Shown piece after piece: positions 35,690-47,859 of a DNA stretch of 64,000 nt (positions are counted from its first letter, which is position 1; each line of letters opens with the position of its first letter). Both the position numbers and the translations under genes were made by a program. The DNA lies in contig PUQB01000531.1 of the NCBI GenBank assembly GCA_003024785.1, positions 110,017 to 174,016 on the forward strand, written 5' to 3'. Source of the stretch: Selaginella tamariscina (Eukaryota; Streptophyta; Lycopodiopsida; Selaginellales; Selaginellaceae). Under the pieces are notes generated by a model that did no database searches, was not told the DNA's origin, and saw nothing but the letters and a program-made list of their open reading frames with translations.

Positions 35690-36685
35690 GAAGAGTAACT
35701 TTGCCAGTGGCTTGGTCAGGAGATCCGCCGGCATTCTTGCTACTGGAGAGTAGGTCTCCGTGAAGTCGAGTCCCTCAATTTGCGAGAAGCCGCGAGCAAC
35801 TAAGCGAGCTCTATACCTGGGTTCAGGAGTGCCGGGTGTGTACTTGCGTTTGAAGATCTACTTCGTCGTCACCACCCGGCGACCCTCTGGTAGGTCTGTG
35901 AGCACCCATGCATGGTTCTTCATGAGGGTCTCATACTCCTCCTGCATGGCGGCTTGCCAGAGCTCAGCCTCCGGCCCGGCAAGTGCCTCACGAATAGTCC
36001 TCGGTTCCGGGAAGTCACGGAACCGATGTTCCACTCGGTAGTACGCATCCTGGTTTTTCCTAGATGCACGCCAGAATGCGGACTGCTCCCCAGCCTCCTT
36101 GGCCTTTTGCGAAGGCCGTGAAACCCGCCCAGATTTCGTCACAACTGGAGGGTCAGGCAGAAGCCGCAATGCGGCATTTGCAACCGGGCTTGGCGAAGTT
36201 CTAGGCGGTATCTGTTGTGCCGGTGGCGGGGTAACAATCGGCTGATCCCCTGTAGCTGTGAAGGAGGGACGTGGTGTTGAAGGCGCCGATCCAAACAGCT
36301 CCTCCTGAGCATCGTTAGGAGCGAGCCCTCCGGCACCGGGATTCCCAAACCCGGCATTTGCTGCAGGCTGTGCCGGCGGCGTGTTTGGTCGTGGTGCACC
36401 TAGCTGAGCCTGTGGCAATGGCCGGATTGGTCTCGGTGCAATCGTATCCTCCTCCTCAAGCAGGCGCACCCAGCCTGGAGCCTGGTCCGGATTAGAATTG
36501 CGCACGAGATGAAAGAGTCTCGTCTCGTCAAAGATCACATCGCGGCTAAAGAGAATAGCCTCGCGATTGAGGCTGTAGAGTCGATGTGCCTTTCGGGATT
36601 CGCTGTAGCCCACCAGGATTGAAACCTCACTGGTTGGATCAAGCTTTTTCCGGCGCGATTTGGAATTTGGGGATATGCCGCGCAT
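35690..36685 (-). pseudogene. Copia integrase tail fused to RT start and RNase H end
   Basis: The 36,685-35,858 frame holds the integrase C-terminal part (DPTSEVSILVGYSESRKAHR, then FDETRLFHL), a Pro-rich linker and the start of RT (WVLTDLPEGRRVVTTK). After a stop the minus strand continues with GTPEPRYRARLVARGFSQIE and TETYSPVAR, which is early RT. It then passes directly into MPADLLTKPLAKLLF, the far C-terminal end of RNase H. The YVDD region and almost all of RNase H are therefore removed by one internal deletion at about 35,735. Confidence 0.85.
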
Positions 36686-37954
36686 CCGAAAACCCTAAGG
36701 TGATCGATGTGCAGCTTGCGCCCACTCCACCTCTCCAGAGGTACACCGTGATCCAAGCTTCGGCTTGGGAGGCGATTACGTAGGTATGCGGCCGTGACCA
36801 CGGCCTCACCCCAGAAGTACACCGGCATCCCGGCATGGATCAACATACAACGGGCCATTTCAACGATGGTTCGATTCATCCGCTCCGCCACACCATTCTG
36901 CTGCGGGGTGTGTGGAGCGGTGAGTTGGCGCTGGATCCCTGCCTTGGCACAATAGCTCTCAAACGCATGCGAGACGTACTCCCCGCCTCCGTCCGATTGA
37001 AGGGTAAGCAGCCTCTCACCCGTCTCTGCCTCTGTAGCCTCCTTGTATTCACAAAGTTCCAGGGCCTCGGACTTTTGTGCCATTAGCTTCAACACCACAT
37101 TTCTCGAGAAGTCATCGATGAAGGTGATGAAGAAGCGCTTGCTCCTGGAGTCTCAATCTGCATAGGCCCACAAATGTCGGAATGAACAAGTTCTAGAACT
37201 TTTGAGCTACGAGTGGTGGAGGCCTGTGGGAAAGGTTTCCGTTGATGCTTTCCAAGAGTACAGGTCTCGCAGAACCCAAGTGAAGCTCCTGAAACTTTCA
37301 TCTTTGGCTGCTGCTGAGAGAGTTTTTGCAGGGCCTCGGCATGAACATGGCCATAGCGGTTATGCCATGTATGCAACGAGCCCGTCTCCGTCACCGCCAG
37401 AGCACTGTCTGGATAGAGCAGCTTCGCCTCGAGCCGATAGAGGTCGCCACTCCTGGAGCCTGTCGCAAGCACCCGGCCATCACTTTCCCGGATAAGCTCA
37501 CAGGTACCCTCTGCTTGAAAACCACAGTGTATCCTACATCTGTGATCTTACTGATTGAGAGCAGGGTTTGGGAGATGGCAGGAACATAGTAGACATTGTG
37601 GAGCTCTCGCCTTTCTCCTCCCGGCATCTCCACTTCCAGCGTTCCAACAGCAAGTATATTTAGCACGGCGTCATTTCCCACGACAACCGTGCGGCCTTCT
37701 GTCAAGCGTTCGAAATTACTGAAGGCTTCCCGCTGTGGAGACATATGAAGAGTGGCCCCAGAGTCCAACCAGATCGAGTGATCCGGAGCTGAAACCTCTC
37801 GGGCCATCAACAGTCGGGCTGGTTTCTGAAAGTCGCGTTTCTTAGATCGACAGTCTCGTTCGATGTGGCCAAGCTTGCCACAGTACGAGCACTTCGGTCT
37901 TTCCTTCCCTTCCCAGGTCTTGGCTAGAGCCTTTCCTTTTTTGGCGATCTCCAT
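36535..37954 (-). pseudogene. Copia zinc knuckle, protease and integrase core
   Basis: Reading right to left: zinc knuckle CSYCGKLGHIERDC (near 37,890), protease SIWLDSGATLHMS (near 37,770), GAG-pre-integrase WHNRYGHVHAEALQKLS (near 37,350) with ETCTLGKHQRKPF, then integrase catalytic blocks LVHSDICGPM (near 37,180), LQSDGGGEY (near 37,000) and PQQNGVAERMNRTIVEMAR (near 36,880). All three catalytic acids are visible. Frame changes occur near 37,840, 37,440 and 37,100. Confidence 0.85.
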
Positions 37955-38664
37955 CGCGGCGGCCTTCTTCCCGCCGGTTCTCAGATCTCGGCCTTCTCAA
38001 GCGGTTTTTGTTTGAGGAACCAGCATAGAAGACTGCTTCATCAGTGCCAATCTCCTCCTCCTCTGATGGCTTCTTGTCCGCCCGGAACAAAGCAGCACAG
38101 AGGGTTTGTAGTGTCAAGCCCGCCATGTTTGTGAGAGCAGCGTGGAGCATGGTGTGAGCCGGAACACGGCTGTGCTCGAGGGCGGACAGAAGAACTGCAA
38201 TCTGGTCGTCATCTGTCGGCTTTGAGGCTGGTGCCAGGGCTTCCAGCTGGGCCACCAGAGCTCTCATCCGTCCCACCAGGGTGGAACAGGCTTCACCGCG
38301 GCGGAATCGCAGGCCGAAGAATTGTTTTATACTCCACGCTAGTGGAGATCACATGAGCTTGGTTGCCGAGCGTTTTCTTGAGGAGATCCCAGTTCTCGGC
38401 CGCCGTTTTCTTCAGATCAAGGTGGTGCTGGAACAACTTCCCCAAGCCTATTCCCATTGAGGATATTGCTTTGTCATTCCGAAGGTTCCAGTTTTCCACC
38501 TTCTCCGCCAGGAGTTCAGGAGTGGCTGCAACCGTTGGCAATGCTTCAGTACCAAGGACGATTTTCATGCAGCCATCTCGTAAGAAAATGTAAGCCATTT
38601 CTTTTTCCCAAGTAAAAAAATCTCTGCCATTATACTGCGGGATATTGATCGTCCGAGTATTCAT
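37842..38664 (-). pseudogene. Copia gag
   Basis: The start MNTRTINIPQYNGRDFFTWE at 38,664 is a typical copia gag beginning, followed by ENWDLLKKTLGNQAHVIS. The second half, in another frame (38,276-37,842), has MRALVAQLEALAPASKPTDD and a basic tail. The frame change is near 38,285. The leader from 38,665 to 38,923 is non-coding. Confidence 0.8.
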
Positions 38665-38923
38665 GGCTCTGAGTTTTTCTTACTTTCTGTATGTGTTTTG
38701 GAAAGAAATTTTATTCAGAGGTTTCGTTCACAAGCATCACAACAGGGTGTGATGCGAACACAGATGGATTTCATTTTCGGCTTCTCTTTCTGTGCTCTTT
38801 GAGCTCGCCTCTTCTCGACTCGTGCAATGCTCTGAAATCTCCCGGCGTCTTGCTGCAGCAGCCTTCCGCTGTTTTCTACGTTTCCAGGTTCTCTTACTCA
38901 TGCTCCCAATTGCTCTGATACCA

Positions 38924-39066
38924 TGTAGGAGATGAACGTGAGAGAACTCTGAAAGTGTTCTATATAATTAAAGATGTACATGATCCCGCTAAAAGATAAT
39001 GGGCGGACACGACTCTATGTCTACGTGGTGGTAGTGACGTGGCATAGCGTGACTGGACCTCCAACA
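38924..39066 (-). repeat. Copia 5' LTR (143 bp)
   Basis: This is the upstream LTR relative to the element's minus-strand transcription. The initiator-tRNA-Met primer site lies immediately to its left on the plus map (38,905-38,923). Confidence 0.95.
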
Positions 39067-39300
39067 CTGCTTACACCAGCACCAGCACCTTCCTCAAAAC
39101 TCCAACTGGGTAGCTTGGAACGTACTTGTCATGGCATATGCCCAACCTGGGCATCTCCAGGAGGATCTGGAGCTCTTCAGGGTGTTGCAGGTGCATGGGT
39201 TTGAACCGGTCTACTCCTGAGCATTCTTACAGGATGCAGTCACAGCGGGCAGCTTGCCGAGGCGCGTGAGGTGTTTGTGTCGAGCATGTTGGATTATGGA
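39067..39300 (+). pseudogene. PPR protein gene, 3' portion after the copia insertion
   Basis: Directly after the target duplication the plus strand reads NWVAWNVLVMAYAQPGHLQE (near 39,105), another PPR unit, followed by a LFRVLQVHGFEP segment and, in another frame, HSGQLAEAREVF. This matches the end of a PPR protein. Removing the copia element restores continuity with the 5' portion. Confidence 0.75.
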
Positions 39301-41950
39301 CTGTTGGAGAGCTACTGCTGCTGGGAAGTTGATTTTAACTGTTACAAAGTTTATGTCCTGCATGAACAAAAAGTACGACTGTACTGAGTGGGTTTCAAAA
39401 GTACTATGGTACTTTGGAATTCAGTCAGACTAGATTTTAAAAACAGATAATTTTACTTTATATTGATTATAATGTATAGTTACTAGGAGGAACAATATGC
39501 TTATGATCAGGTGGAAGACCTTTTGATTTAGGGTTTTTTAAGTCATAAACTTACATCTAATGGAGGAAAACCTTTTTATTTAGGGTTTTCAAAGTCATAA
39601 ACTTACATTAATTCACACTAAGAGAGTGGACAATCTGTTAGTGAGGCATTATCATTTTATTAAATGTGAGAATCTCATTTCTTAAATAAAAAATAACAAG
39701 GATCCATTTCACAAATTCAACATTAAAAGTCGATCATAATTTTTTTTTTATATGGAATTATATAATCTGGAATTATAAAGTTACAGATATAAAACTTATT
39801 TCAAAAGAAGAATTTTGACACAAATCAATTTTGAGTACATAAGGGAATTTGGTTTATTATGTTCACAAATAATAAGAAAAAATGATGATTAATGAAGAAT
39901 ATTGTGATAGCATTAAGTAGGGGGAAGTGGTTTTATAACGAGGGTTTATGTAGTCTCCATTGGAAAGTAACGTATCCTTATAAGGATTATTTATAATTGA
40001 ATTTTTTTATTCATCTCTTTAAAGATTTTGTTAAACAAAAATTTGAATTTCGAGAGTTTAAGTGGGCTATAATTTGGAAGATTAGAAGAATCACTGTAGC
40101 AACAAAAAATTTAAAATTTTGAAACATATTTAATATTCCTTAATTATGTCAAAGCTGTAATCCATGCCTCATTCGCTCTAATGGAGTTTAAGAACATATC
40201 CTTGTACAAGAAAATATGAATGCTTATTAAGAAGAATATGTTTTCATACTTGAAAGCTCGACCAGGTAACACGAGATTTACAACCTTATTTTATTTCACT
40301 GTACTCTTTATTGAATTTATAATGGATCAAGGCCTAGTGAAATATGCTATTTGAATTAGGCATCTTGGTATTAAATATTATACGATGGCATTAAAAGACT
40401 TTAGAGTATTGAACATAACATCCCTTAGTAATAAAGGTTGTGCTTTTTCAAAAGTTATATGTAAGTGTGAAAGAGTTTGTGAACATATAGAATATTCACA
40501 CGGTGAAAATATTCAATCAAAGAAGTGTTTATCAGCCATCTTTTACTCATGTGATGGAGTTTTAATAAAGGAGAGGGAAGACATGTGAGTTTTATGTATG
40601 TGCTAATGACTTTTGTGTAGGAGAGTTCCTCTTCTTATTGGGAAACACATCGCAAATATTCTTTTTCAAACTTATGATGTCATCAAAAACACAAGGCTCC
40701 CAGAGGTGAGTGCTTTTAGCGGTTAACATGTAACTGATGCAATGCTTCTTTCTAGAATTTACAAAAATTTAGGAACATGACATGCTCTTTTCTCAATGAC
40801 ACTCCTCTTAATGAATGTTTCTATACTCATCTAGAGCTAAGTCTTCAATGTGGTGAATGATGATGAATGTGACGCCATTGCTTGAGCATGTTTAAGCAAC
40901 AAGCGTTGTTGGGGACGTAAGGCAAATTTGAACTTGCAACCTCTTTCATTTAACATCACATGCACTAGGAACTACCAGGACTAATATTTAAATCAGCCTT
41001 AATAATATAGATTGAAAAACATGTGGTGTGCTAGTTGGTCAACTAGAAGTTCCATCTCAAACATGTTGGTTACCATGTTGTTTGTGCCGACCTCATAGTT
41101 AGTTACAATCTTCTCAGTGGTTTAATCATGGACTCTTATTGAGAGAATGTGTTGGTCACTCTTTTATTTTTCGTTGGTCACCATCTCAGTCAGCACTATA
41201 TAATTTGTCATTGTGGAAATGCTATTGGTCAGGAAGAGACTACTCGCACCTCCATGTGTGATACGTTGGGAGGATGTGTTGGTCCTCATGTTAGTCATGT
41301 TGATTACCACCCTCTGTATTACTCATTTTTAGAATTTGGCTAGTTTAATTTTCTAAACTCAATAATGTGGTGTATGTATCACAATTGTAATTACAATAAA
41401 TTACATTTTCTTTTAAACAACCTTTCTGCTATAGATTCACAATATAAAAAATTTCGTTGTTGCAAGTTTTTAAGAGTTATTTTCTTCAAATCCTTGTTTG
41501 TAGGTGTTAGCCATGTTTTCCTCATGTGTTGTCTTTTACTCCATGTTATTCTAATGCTCCTTCTCGACTTCCTTGCATCCTTCAAGCTTATATGCCAACA
41601 CAATTAATGTGGAATTCAAACATGTATCTTGATGTTCTTCCTTGCCAATTACATTTCCCATTTCTTACTCTTGCTCATTACCTTTGTTATTCTTCATCGT
41701 GTGAATATATTATACATAAACAAGACATATAATATATAATCATATGCCACAGCCTACAACTTTATATATATTCCTTATTTTATTAAAACAAATTTTATAA
41801 AGGAAGTAGAGATTTAATATATTTTCTTATATAAAACAAATTTCTAAGTTCAAATAGTTTTCTAAAATTTGAAGTTAATTTGCTAATCTCACTAAGTAAG
41901 AATTCATAGCATATCTCTCATAGTTAAAAAAATATCTACATTTCCTTTTT
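39301..41950. other. AT-rich intergenic, no firm gene
   Basis: About 70% A+T by eye. A 50-bp word with GATTTAGGGTTTT and AGTCATAAACTTACAT is directly repeated at about 39,520 and 39,575. A 67-codon plus frame at 40,385-40,588 has ordinary composition but no recognisable family. The word GTTGGTCA recurs between 41,030 and 41,240. Confidence 0.5.
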
Positions 41951-41959
41951 GATACAGCT

Positions 41960-42280
41960 TTTGAATAACTCATTTGTAAGTTCAACCACATCTTAAGAGC
42001 TTTGGAAGCTACTTTCTTCAACAAAATAGCAAGTGCAGTGTTATGTTCTGCAACTTGCTCTCTTGGGGCAAGCTCCTTGAGGGCTTTAGCTTGCTTTTCT
42101 AAGTAACCTCCTCGACAATTCCTTGTACTTCACTAGAACATTCTTGTCATGGTGTTGTATGGTATACTTGAGATTTATACGACGACAGGTTGTTGAAGAT
42201 GAATCATAAACACCTTAATAGAGAATTTCATAGTCATCTTGCTTTTGTATAAATGCCATGTTTGTGTCATGGAAAGGAGT
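41960..42280 (-). other. Possible coding relic, unknown family
   Basis: On the minus strand, short frames give readable peptides such as KYTIQHHDKNVLVKYKELSR near 42,150 and LLKKVASKALKMWLNLQ near 42,000. Composition is more gene-like than the surroundings, but stops are frequent and I recognise no family. From 42,281 to 43,260 nothing further is seen, apart from similarity of 42,850-43,300 to the region downstream of the F-box gene (59,400-59,770). Confidence 0.3.
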
Positions 42281-43259
42281 GAGAGACAAGTACATAAAGA
42301 AGATATGATACTCTTACAAGAGGTGGGGTGTTTGAGGATTATTATTGTTTGATGAAATGTTTTAATATATGCGTTCTTTATTTTGAAATTGAGGGCCTTC
42401 GCTACTTCATTTTAAAATCTTAATCTTGCAATCTTTGTATTTCACTTAAAAATCTTAATGTTACAGTCTTTGTATTTCACATTATATGATATGTACTCCT
42501 TGTAATTAGGATTTAACTTCATTATTTATGTAAAGATGATCTTTACATATGTCGGTAAGATCTTGGTTTTTATAAAAATATATATATATTTAGTTTACTT
42601 TAGTTTCTTAAATATTTGTATACATATATACAAATACACACTTAAATACATGTGGTGTACACACTTGGCACATTTTTTTAATTATTCAAATTAATTTATT
42701 AAATTTAATGAATGAAAAATGAATAAGCATGATTATGAATATTCAATATTAAATAAATAAATTTATTAAAAATTATTTGATTTAAAAGCATTTTTAATTT
42801 TACCTTAATATAAAAAGTATATCTTATAAACCCAACAACTATGTGAAAAATAACAATTTAATTATCTGAGGACTAGAGTATACTAGGAATATTGAAGTCT
42901 TAGACTCAAGTATATGTATGCTAAAGATTTTTCATCATTCATATTATGATATTCCTAACTTTATTTCACTATCTATTTATTTGTGAAAGTACACGTTAGT
43001 TTAATATATCTAGAATTGAAACTTTTATGCATTTTGTAAACATATTTAGCATTGACATCATGAAGATCTTCTTTTACATGAATTTTATATTTTTTATGTA
43101 AAATTTTCATTGGTTTTCTTGTGTGAAATATTTGTAGGAATATTCCATGGCAACCAACAATTAAATAATAAAAAAGTACACTTTAAGTCTCACTATTAGT
43201 GAGTAAAATTTATAAGAAATATTAATTAATTAGGAAACAGAAAATGCTATTATCATTTA

Positions 43260-44035
43260 CTTTTAAGGCTTCAAATGAAAAATGCCACCCAATACTCCAT
43301 AAAAGTTACAAAGAGGTAATTCATTTTGAATGGATCTACATGCTCTTGGCAATTTCACTTCTCATAATGACATGTCTAGTCATGATGTATCTTCTATTAT
43401 AACTTAAAACACACCAATGAAGACGAGCATATAAACACCATGTGCTAAGTCTCTTATTATAAGTTATTAAAGTATGAACATATAAAAAACACACAAAGAT
43501 CAAATTTTTAGTTAAACATTTCCCATCAATTAGTATGAGAAGCATATAAAAGTAAATTTGAGAATATTTACACACCAACTTTGTAACCATTACAATTGGT
43601 TTTCATGAAGAAAGTGGTAACGGTTGAATACATTTGAGAGTGACACAAAATAAAAAAGTATTTCCAAAACAGAATTTCCACAACCAACTCAACTATATAT
43701 TGGCTTATCTTTAATAACTAAATACACACCAACTCATTGGACATTGGACGATGCTACAATTCCATACCCACAAAGAGTATATTCCATGGTTTTAGGTTAT
43801 TTTGATTTGTGTAGCACAATAAAAATCCCTTTTAAACTTCAACATCCCATATGTCTGTGTCTTTTACCTTTTTAAACTATGTTGATAGAATGATTCCTAC
43901 CACTCCTTACATTGCTCTAAATAGAGACTCAATATGGAGGAGACTAAGTATAACCATTGTACAAGCCCACAACGAGGGTTACCCTTCTTCCAATAAGGGT
44001 ATAATGTCTTTTGGGGAGCTACACACAATATAAAA
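43260..44035 (-). pseudogene. Truncated F-box gene copy
   Basis: This region is a decayed copy of the F-box gene at 59,771-60,828. The word TAGTCATGATGTATCTTC near 43,376 matches 60,063, and the GACTAAGTATAACCA word near 43,945 matches 60,743. The middle part is deleted (about 775 bp here against about 1,060 bp there). On the minus strand SYNRRYIMTRHVI corresponds to GYNGRYIMTRHII. The F-box helix itself is barely recognisable. Confidence 0.65.
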
Positions 44036-44513
44036 CATTTTTCGTTACCTATTTAACTCATAATCAATTATATTATCAAACCAAGTGTAAGTTATTTATT
44101 TATTTTAATACAGAAATAGCAATAAAATTATTTTTTTACTAATTATTATTTAGTTATTACAGAGACGCTGTAAGATTCTTTATGTCAGTATGCATTCTAA
44201 AGAACGACCGGCTTACTTGAGAGAAAGTCCTAGTTCAATCTATGTATATGTATATCTCCCTTCGCTTTGAGTACAATTTATTTGGAAGTCTTATTGGAAG
44301 CCATTGAACACCATATATATTGAATTAGAATTTAATATATTCTTATCATTTCCAATATGTTTAATCATAATTCAATGTACTTCTATATGATTTGTGTAGG
44401 CGGTCGAGCTTGAAAAAAAGTGAATCTTAACTTAGCAACCAGACAAGATTGCTGAATCAACAAGCCCATAGAAGCTGAACACATTTACTAGGGTGGAGGA
44501 AGTAAGGATGGTA
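44036..44513. other. AT-rich intergenic, no gene seen
   Basis: No open frame, repeat or RNA gene was recognised between the F-box relic and the target-site duplication of the MULE. Confidence 0.55.
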
Positions 44514-44522
44514 TTAAGGATA
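44514..44522 (+). other. 9-bp target-site duplication, left
   Basis: TTAAGGATA, identical to 52,890-52,898. The identity does not extend outwards or inwards, so the duplication is exactly 9 bp. Confidence 0.9.
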
Positions 44523-44640
44523 GGGTCTCGGCGAAAAGGAGGCTCCGGCTCAGGAGGCTTCATATTATTCTAGTATATTCGCGGATATTCTAGGGTTATT
44601 CTAGCATATTCTAGAATATATAAGTTTTTTAATATGCTGA
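44523..44640. repeat. MULE left terminal inverted repeat
   Basis: Begins GGGTCTCGGCGAAAAGGAGG. The first about 40 bases pair imperfectly with the right end, with solid matches at GGAGGCT and CAGGAGGC. An AT-rich subterminal block follows (44,568-44,616) in which TTC and G.A triplets alternate at five-base steps. Confidence 0.8.
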
Positions 44641-44696
44641 CTGGCTTAATATATGCCGACTGGCTTAATAAAGCATTAACCTAAACCCTAAACCAT

Positions 44697-47600
44697 TTAT
44701 CCTTGTAGCACCGGTGGGTCATGAACTCTGCTGCAATTCACCAGCAAACGGTGGACCTCCATCTCACTGAGCGATCGCCTTTGTAGAAAATATGTGACGT
44801 TCGGGTTCAAGCCAAGCACACGGCTATAGACGAAGTACATGTGTACACATGGGCTCCAACTTTTGCTCTTCTGAAATGTAGAACAACTGCATGAAGGATA
44901 AGTATTAATAGTCACCTTTGCAGAGTCATTTCCTGCCGACACAACGAAAGCCTCCTTCCGTCCTCTAGCTGTCACTTCAACATTTCGCACACAACCTAAA
45001 AACGTCTTGGCCTTGCGGAAATTCTTCTCTTGTTCCTTAGACATTTTTGTTGGAGTCCGACCATACGTCCTTCGAAAGGTGGAATTGTTGTAGATCCAGC
45101 TCCACGTGGTGGCGATGGTGTTTTGTCCTTCTGACCCTCATCTACTCTTCCTGCCATCCCCTGTAAACCTTCCAGAACAAAGCCTGCATCCTGTAGTTCT
45201 CTGACCTCCTCACTTGTCAGCTTCGTTTCCTTGAGCACAGGCCAAACCGTTGGTGGTGTTGGAATTCGTGACCGAAGAATTTTGCCGTTTGGCCGCGTGA
45301 AACACCCTGAATCTTTTGGGCAGAACCACATCATCTGTTGTACATACTCCTCATTCCCCAAGGCATCAATGTACATTCGTTTTCCATAGAATCCTGGTGC
45401 TGGCACTCTGCTTGGATAACCGATTGGTTTTCCACACAGAGCAGTTCCTTCCTGATTCATCCCCAAACACTTAACCTTACTGGATGCTCCGATTCGTCTG
45501 ATGGCCCACTCTGTTTGAGCAATCTCTCTCTCCGAAACCTCTTCGAACCTTAACCTCTTTCTCCTGTTGTTTTGGACCACCCGCTCTGTGTACTCTACAT
45601 CATGTCTGTGTGAACGTCGAGCATCAGACTGTTCTGTTCCTGTGACTGTTCTCCTAACAGTTTGCACTCGAACGTTAGTGGTACTCGTGAACTCCGGGCT
45701 GGTCAAGTGTTCCTCGCCTTCCACCAGATTGATAATTGTTGATGGAGATACACTTTTCCCCTCAGAGAGTTTGCGTTGCACTCGTTTCAACAGAGTTTCC
45801 TTCGAAGGCCCTGACCCTGTATACCTCCCTTCTATTGCCGCTTTCACCTTCGCACTCTGCATAACTGCATCGGTGAGGTCTAACATTGTCGCCTCCAGCA
45901 GTGGTACTCTTTTGGCCAATCTTGCTCTTCTTGCTCTCGCGTGAATCACTTCAGCATTGTTTGTAGTTGGAACGCTCGCGAGTCCTTCTTCTGTCATGTC
46001 TCCCAGTTCCGCCATGGAGATGTGGTCCTCATGCCTGATCCACCAAGACAGCCATGTCTTCAAAGCTCGAATGTTTGACGCTCGTCCTTCCCAAAAAGAC
46101 TCGAGAATTGCCAGTTGTTCTTTCTTAGATTGTTCATTCAGTGCTGCAGGCCAGGCACGAGCAAGCTTCATGTGTTCTTCGCGATGTTCTTCTGCGATCC
46201 ATTTCTTTGTCACCTGACGCACGGATTGCATAAAGTGAAACAGACAGCTTCTTTCCCTCCCTTTCATCTTTGCTCCGTTGTTGAATACTTGGCGCAAGGC
46301 TATCCATATCGCTCCAGCCTCATCCGACATGAAACCAGCAAAGTTGACATTCTCCAAACCCTGCTTCTTACAAACCTCTAGCATTGTGTTCAAGAACTTC
46401 AGCACTGCAACATTATCTTCGCGGCACATATCTGCGTAAGCTATAGTCACCATGGATCTGACACTGCAAGAGAGCGTTAGATAACGAAGATTAGAAAGTG
46501 TTATGAAGAGTTTTACAACTTACAATGGGTCATAAAGGTGTATTCCAATTGTCGCCCAGTCTGGTATGCGGTGCGTGTGGTCCAGAACAACCCATTGATC
46601 ATGAAGGTCTCCTCCACTTTGACACCTTCTGATGTACTCAACTCCTGAACCCGGTCCCTCAACTGTCATTTTGAAGATCAGAGGCTGCTCCTCAGCACCA
46701 TGCAGTTCCATCCCTGGAACATGTATGACGTGAATGAAAGGTATTGGCAGCTTTGTCTTCAGCTCCAGAAGACCCTCGTAACCCTCTCTAAAGTGTGTCT
46801 CCTTCTGTCTTGATTGTGTAATCCAGTCCCGAGTCCTAAAGAAAAGGTCACGTCAGTGTGTAGAGATCTAAAAAAATACCTTCGATGGTTTGTTAGAGGT
46901 TCAAGTTTTGAGAGTAAACCAGTGTACGAGACTTCTCCTTCTTCCTTGAAAAGTTCTTCAAAGATGAGCTCACGCGCGGCTTGAAACTCAATCACTCGTT
47001 GATTGGTTCGCGGACTGCTCTTTACCACGTTGCTGACACTAGATCTGGCTCGCTGAACGTTTGAAGCTGACACTGAGGGGCTGACTGGATGCTGATGAAC
47101 ACCTCTGTGAATGAACAACCTTGTAAAAGAAATGTCGTCTGGCAGAATGTAGTACACATAAGCCGGACAAGTGTGCACCAGCAATGGCTCCTCTCCACAA
47201 TGCTTACATTTTATGCCTATTACTTTGCCTGTCTCAGTTGTCTTTGCCTTCTCCACAGCACCCTTGAAGTGACATTCATTTGCTTTCTTCTCAAAAGCCA
47301 AGTAGGGGCAGGTAGGATTGATGCATTGGAGATGTCCGACACATGAACTTCGACTGACTCGCGCCGGAACATGCCAGTGTGTTGTGCTCGGGTGTGTCCA
47401 ATGGTAGCAGCCATCCTTGCGATTCATCCCCGAGTACTTCTCTGTGCTTTCTGTCTTAGGGGGAAGTTCGAAAATGACATTTCCATTGTATATCTGCGGT
47501 AGTTCAGAGACTCGTTTAACTTCAGACGAACCAATGAGATCCTTCCCTATCCTACATTTGTCTGCTCTTAGAAGACACACCAGCATGGATTCCTCACGCT

Positions 47601-47859
47601 CCTCTGTCCGCAACCTGAACAACGGGCCCTTTGCCGGGCACAATGTGTAAAAGACAAACTGGTTTGATGCATTGCCTTCTGGTAACAACTCCACATCTTC
47701 TCCAGAACTCGCAGAAACTGACATCAATTGAACCACATGTATACTGAACCAACAAGGAATGTTGAAAGCAATGTGAAGATCATGTTCAAACACAAAAGCA
47801 TTTCCATCTTCATCGACTGGGAAATCTTTGTCAATGCCTTCATAGGTAACTCTGGCCAT
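44697..47859 (-). CDS. MULE transposase with zinc module, DDE core and SWIM finger (one frameshift)
   Basis: Translation starts at the ATG at 47,859. Exon 1 (47,859-46,880) encodes about 326 residues. They include a WRKY/GCM-like zinc module with Cys173, Cys179, Cys184, Cys218 and Cys221 and the HQH pair at 255-257. GT-AG introns at 46,836-46,879 (44 bp) and 46,464-46,523 (60 bp) join it to the catalytic core: VVLDHTHRIPDW, GFMSDEAGAIW, CLFHFMQSVRQ and NNAEVIHARARRA, which supply D, D, the C/H pair and E of Mutator transposases. A second Cys cluster (CLGMNQEGTALC to WFCPKDSGCF) follows. The SWIM finger CSCSTFQKSKSWSPCVHMYF (44,890-44,830) lies in another frame. A one-base indel near 45,115-45,125, at a run of A, is the only break. 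It may be a mutation, an error or programmed frameshifting. Confidence 0.85.

Larger units (their letters stand above)
35465..39066 (-). mobile_element. Ty1/copia retrotransposon with short LTRs and deleted RT core
   Basis: The element is 3,602 bp on the minus strand, with LTRs at 35,465-35,608 (3') and 38,924-39,066 (5') that are nearly identical (TGTAGGAGATG...CTCCAACA). An exact 5-bp duplication, CTGCT, flanks it at 35,460-35,464 and 39,067-39,071. Next to the 5' LTR the minus strand reads TGGTATCAGAGCAATTGGG, the initiator-tRNA-Met primer site. A polypurine tract (CCTGAGGAGGAG) precedes the 3' LTR. Gag, protease and integrase are present but frameshifted, and most of RT and RNase H is missing. 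The near-identical LTRs imply a fairly young insertion that arrived already deleted. Confidence 0.95.
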
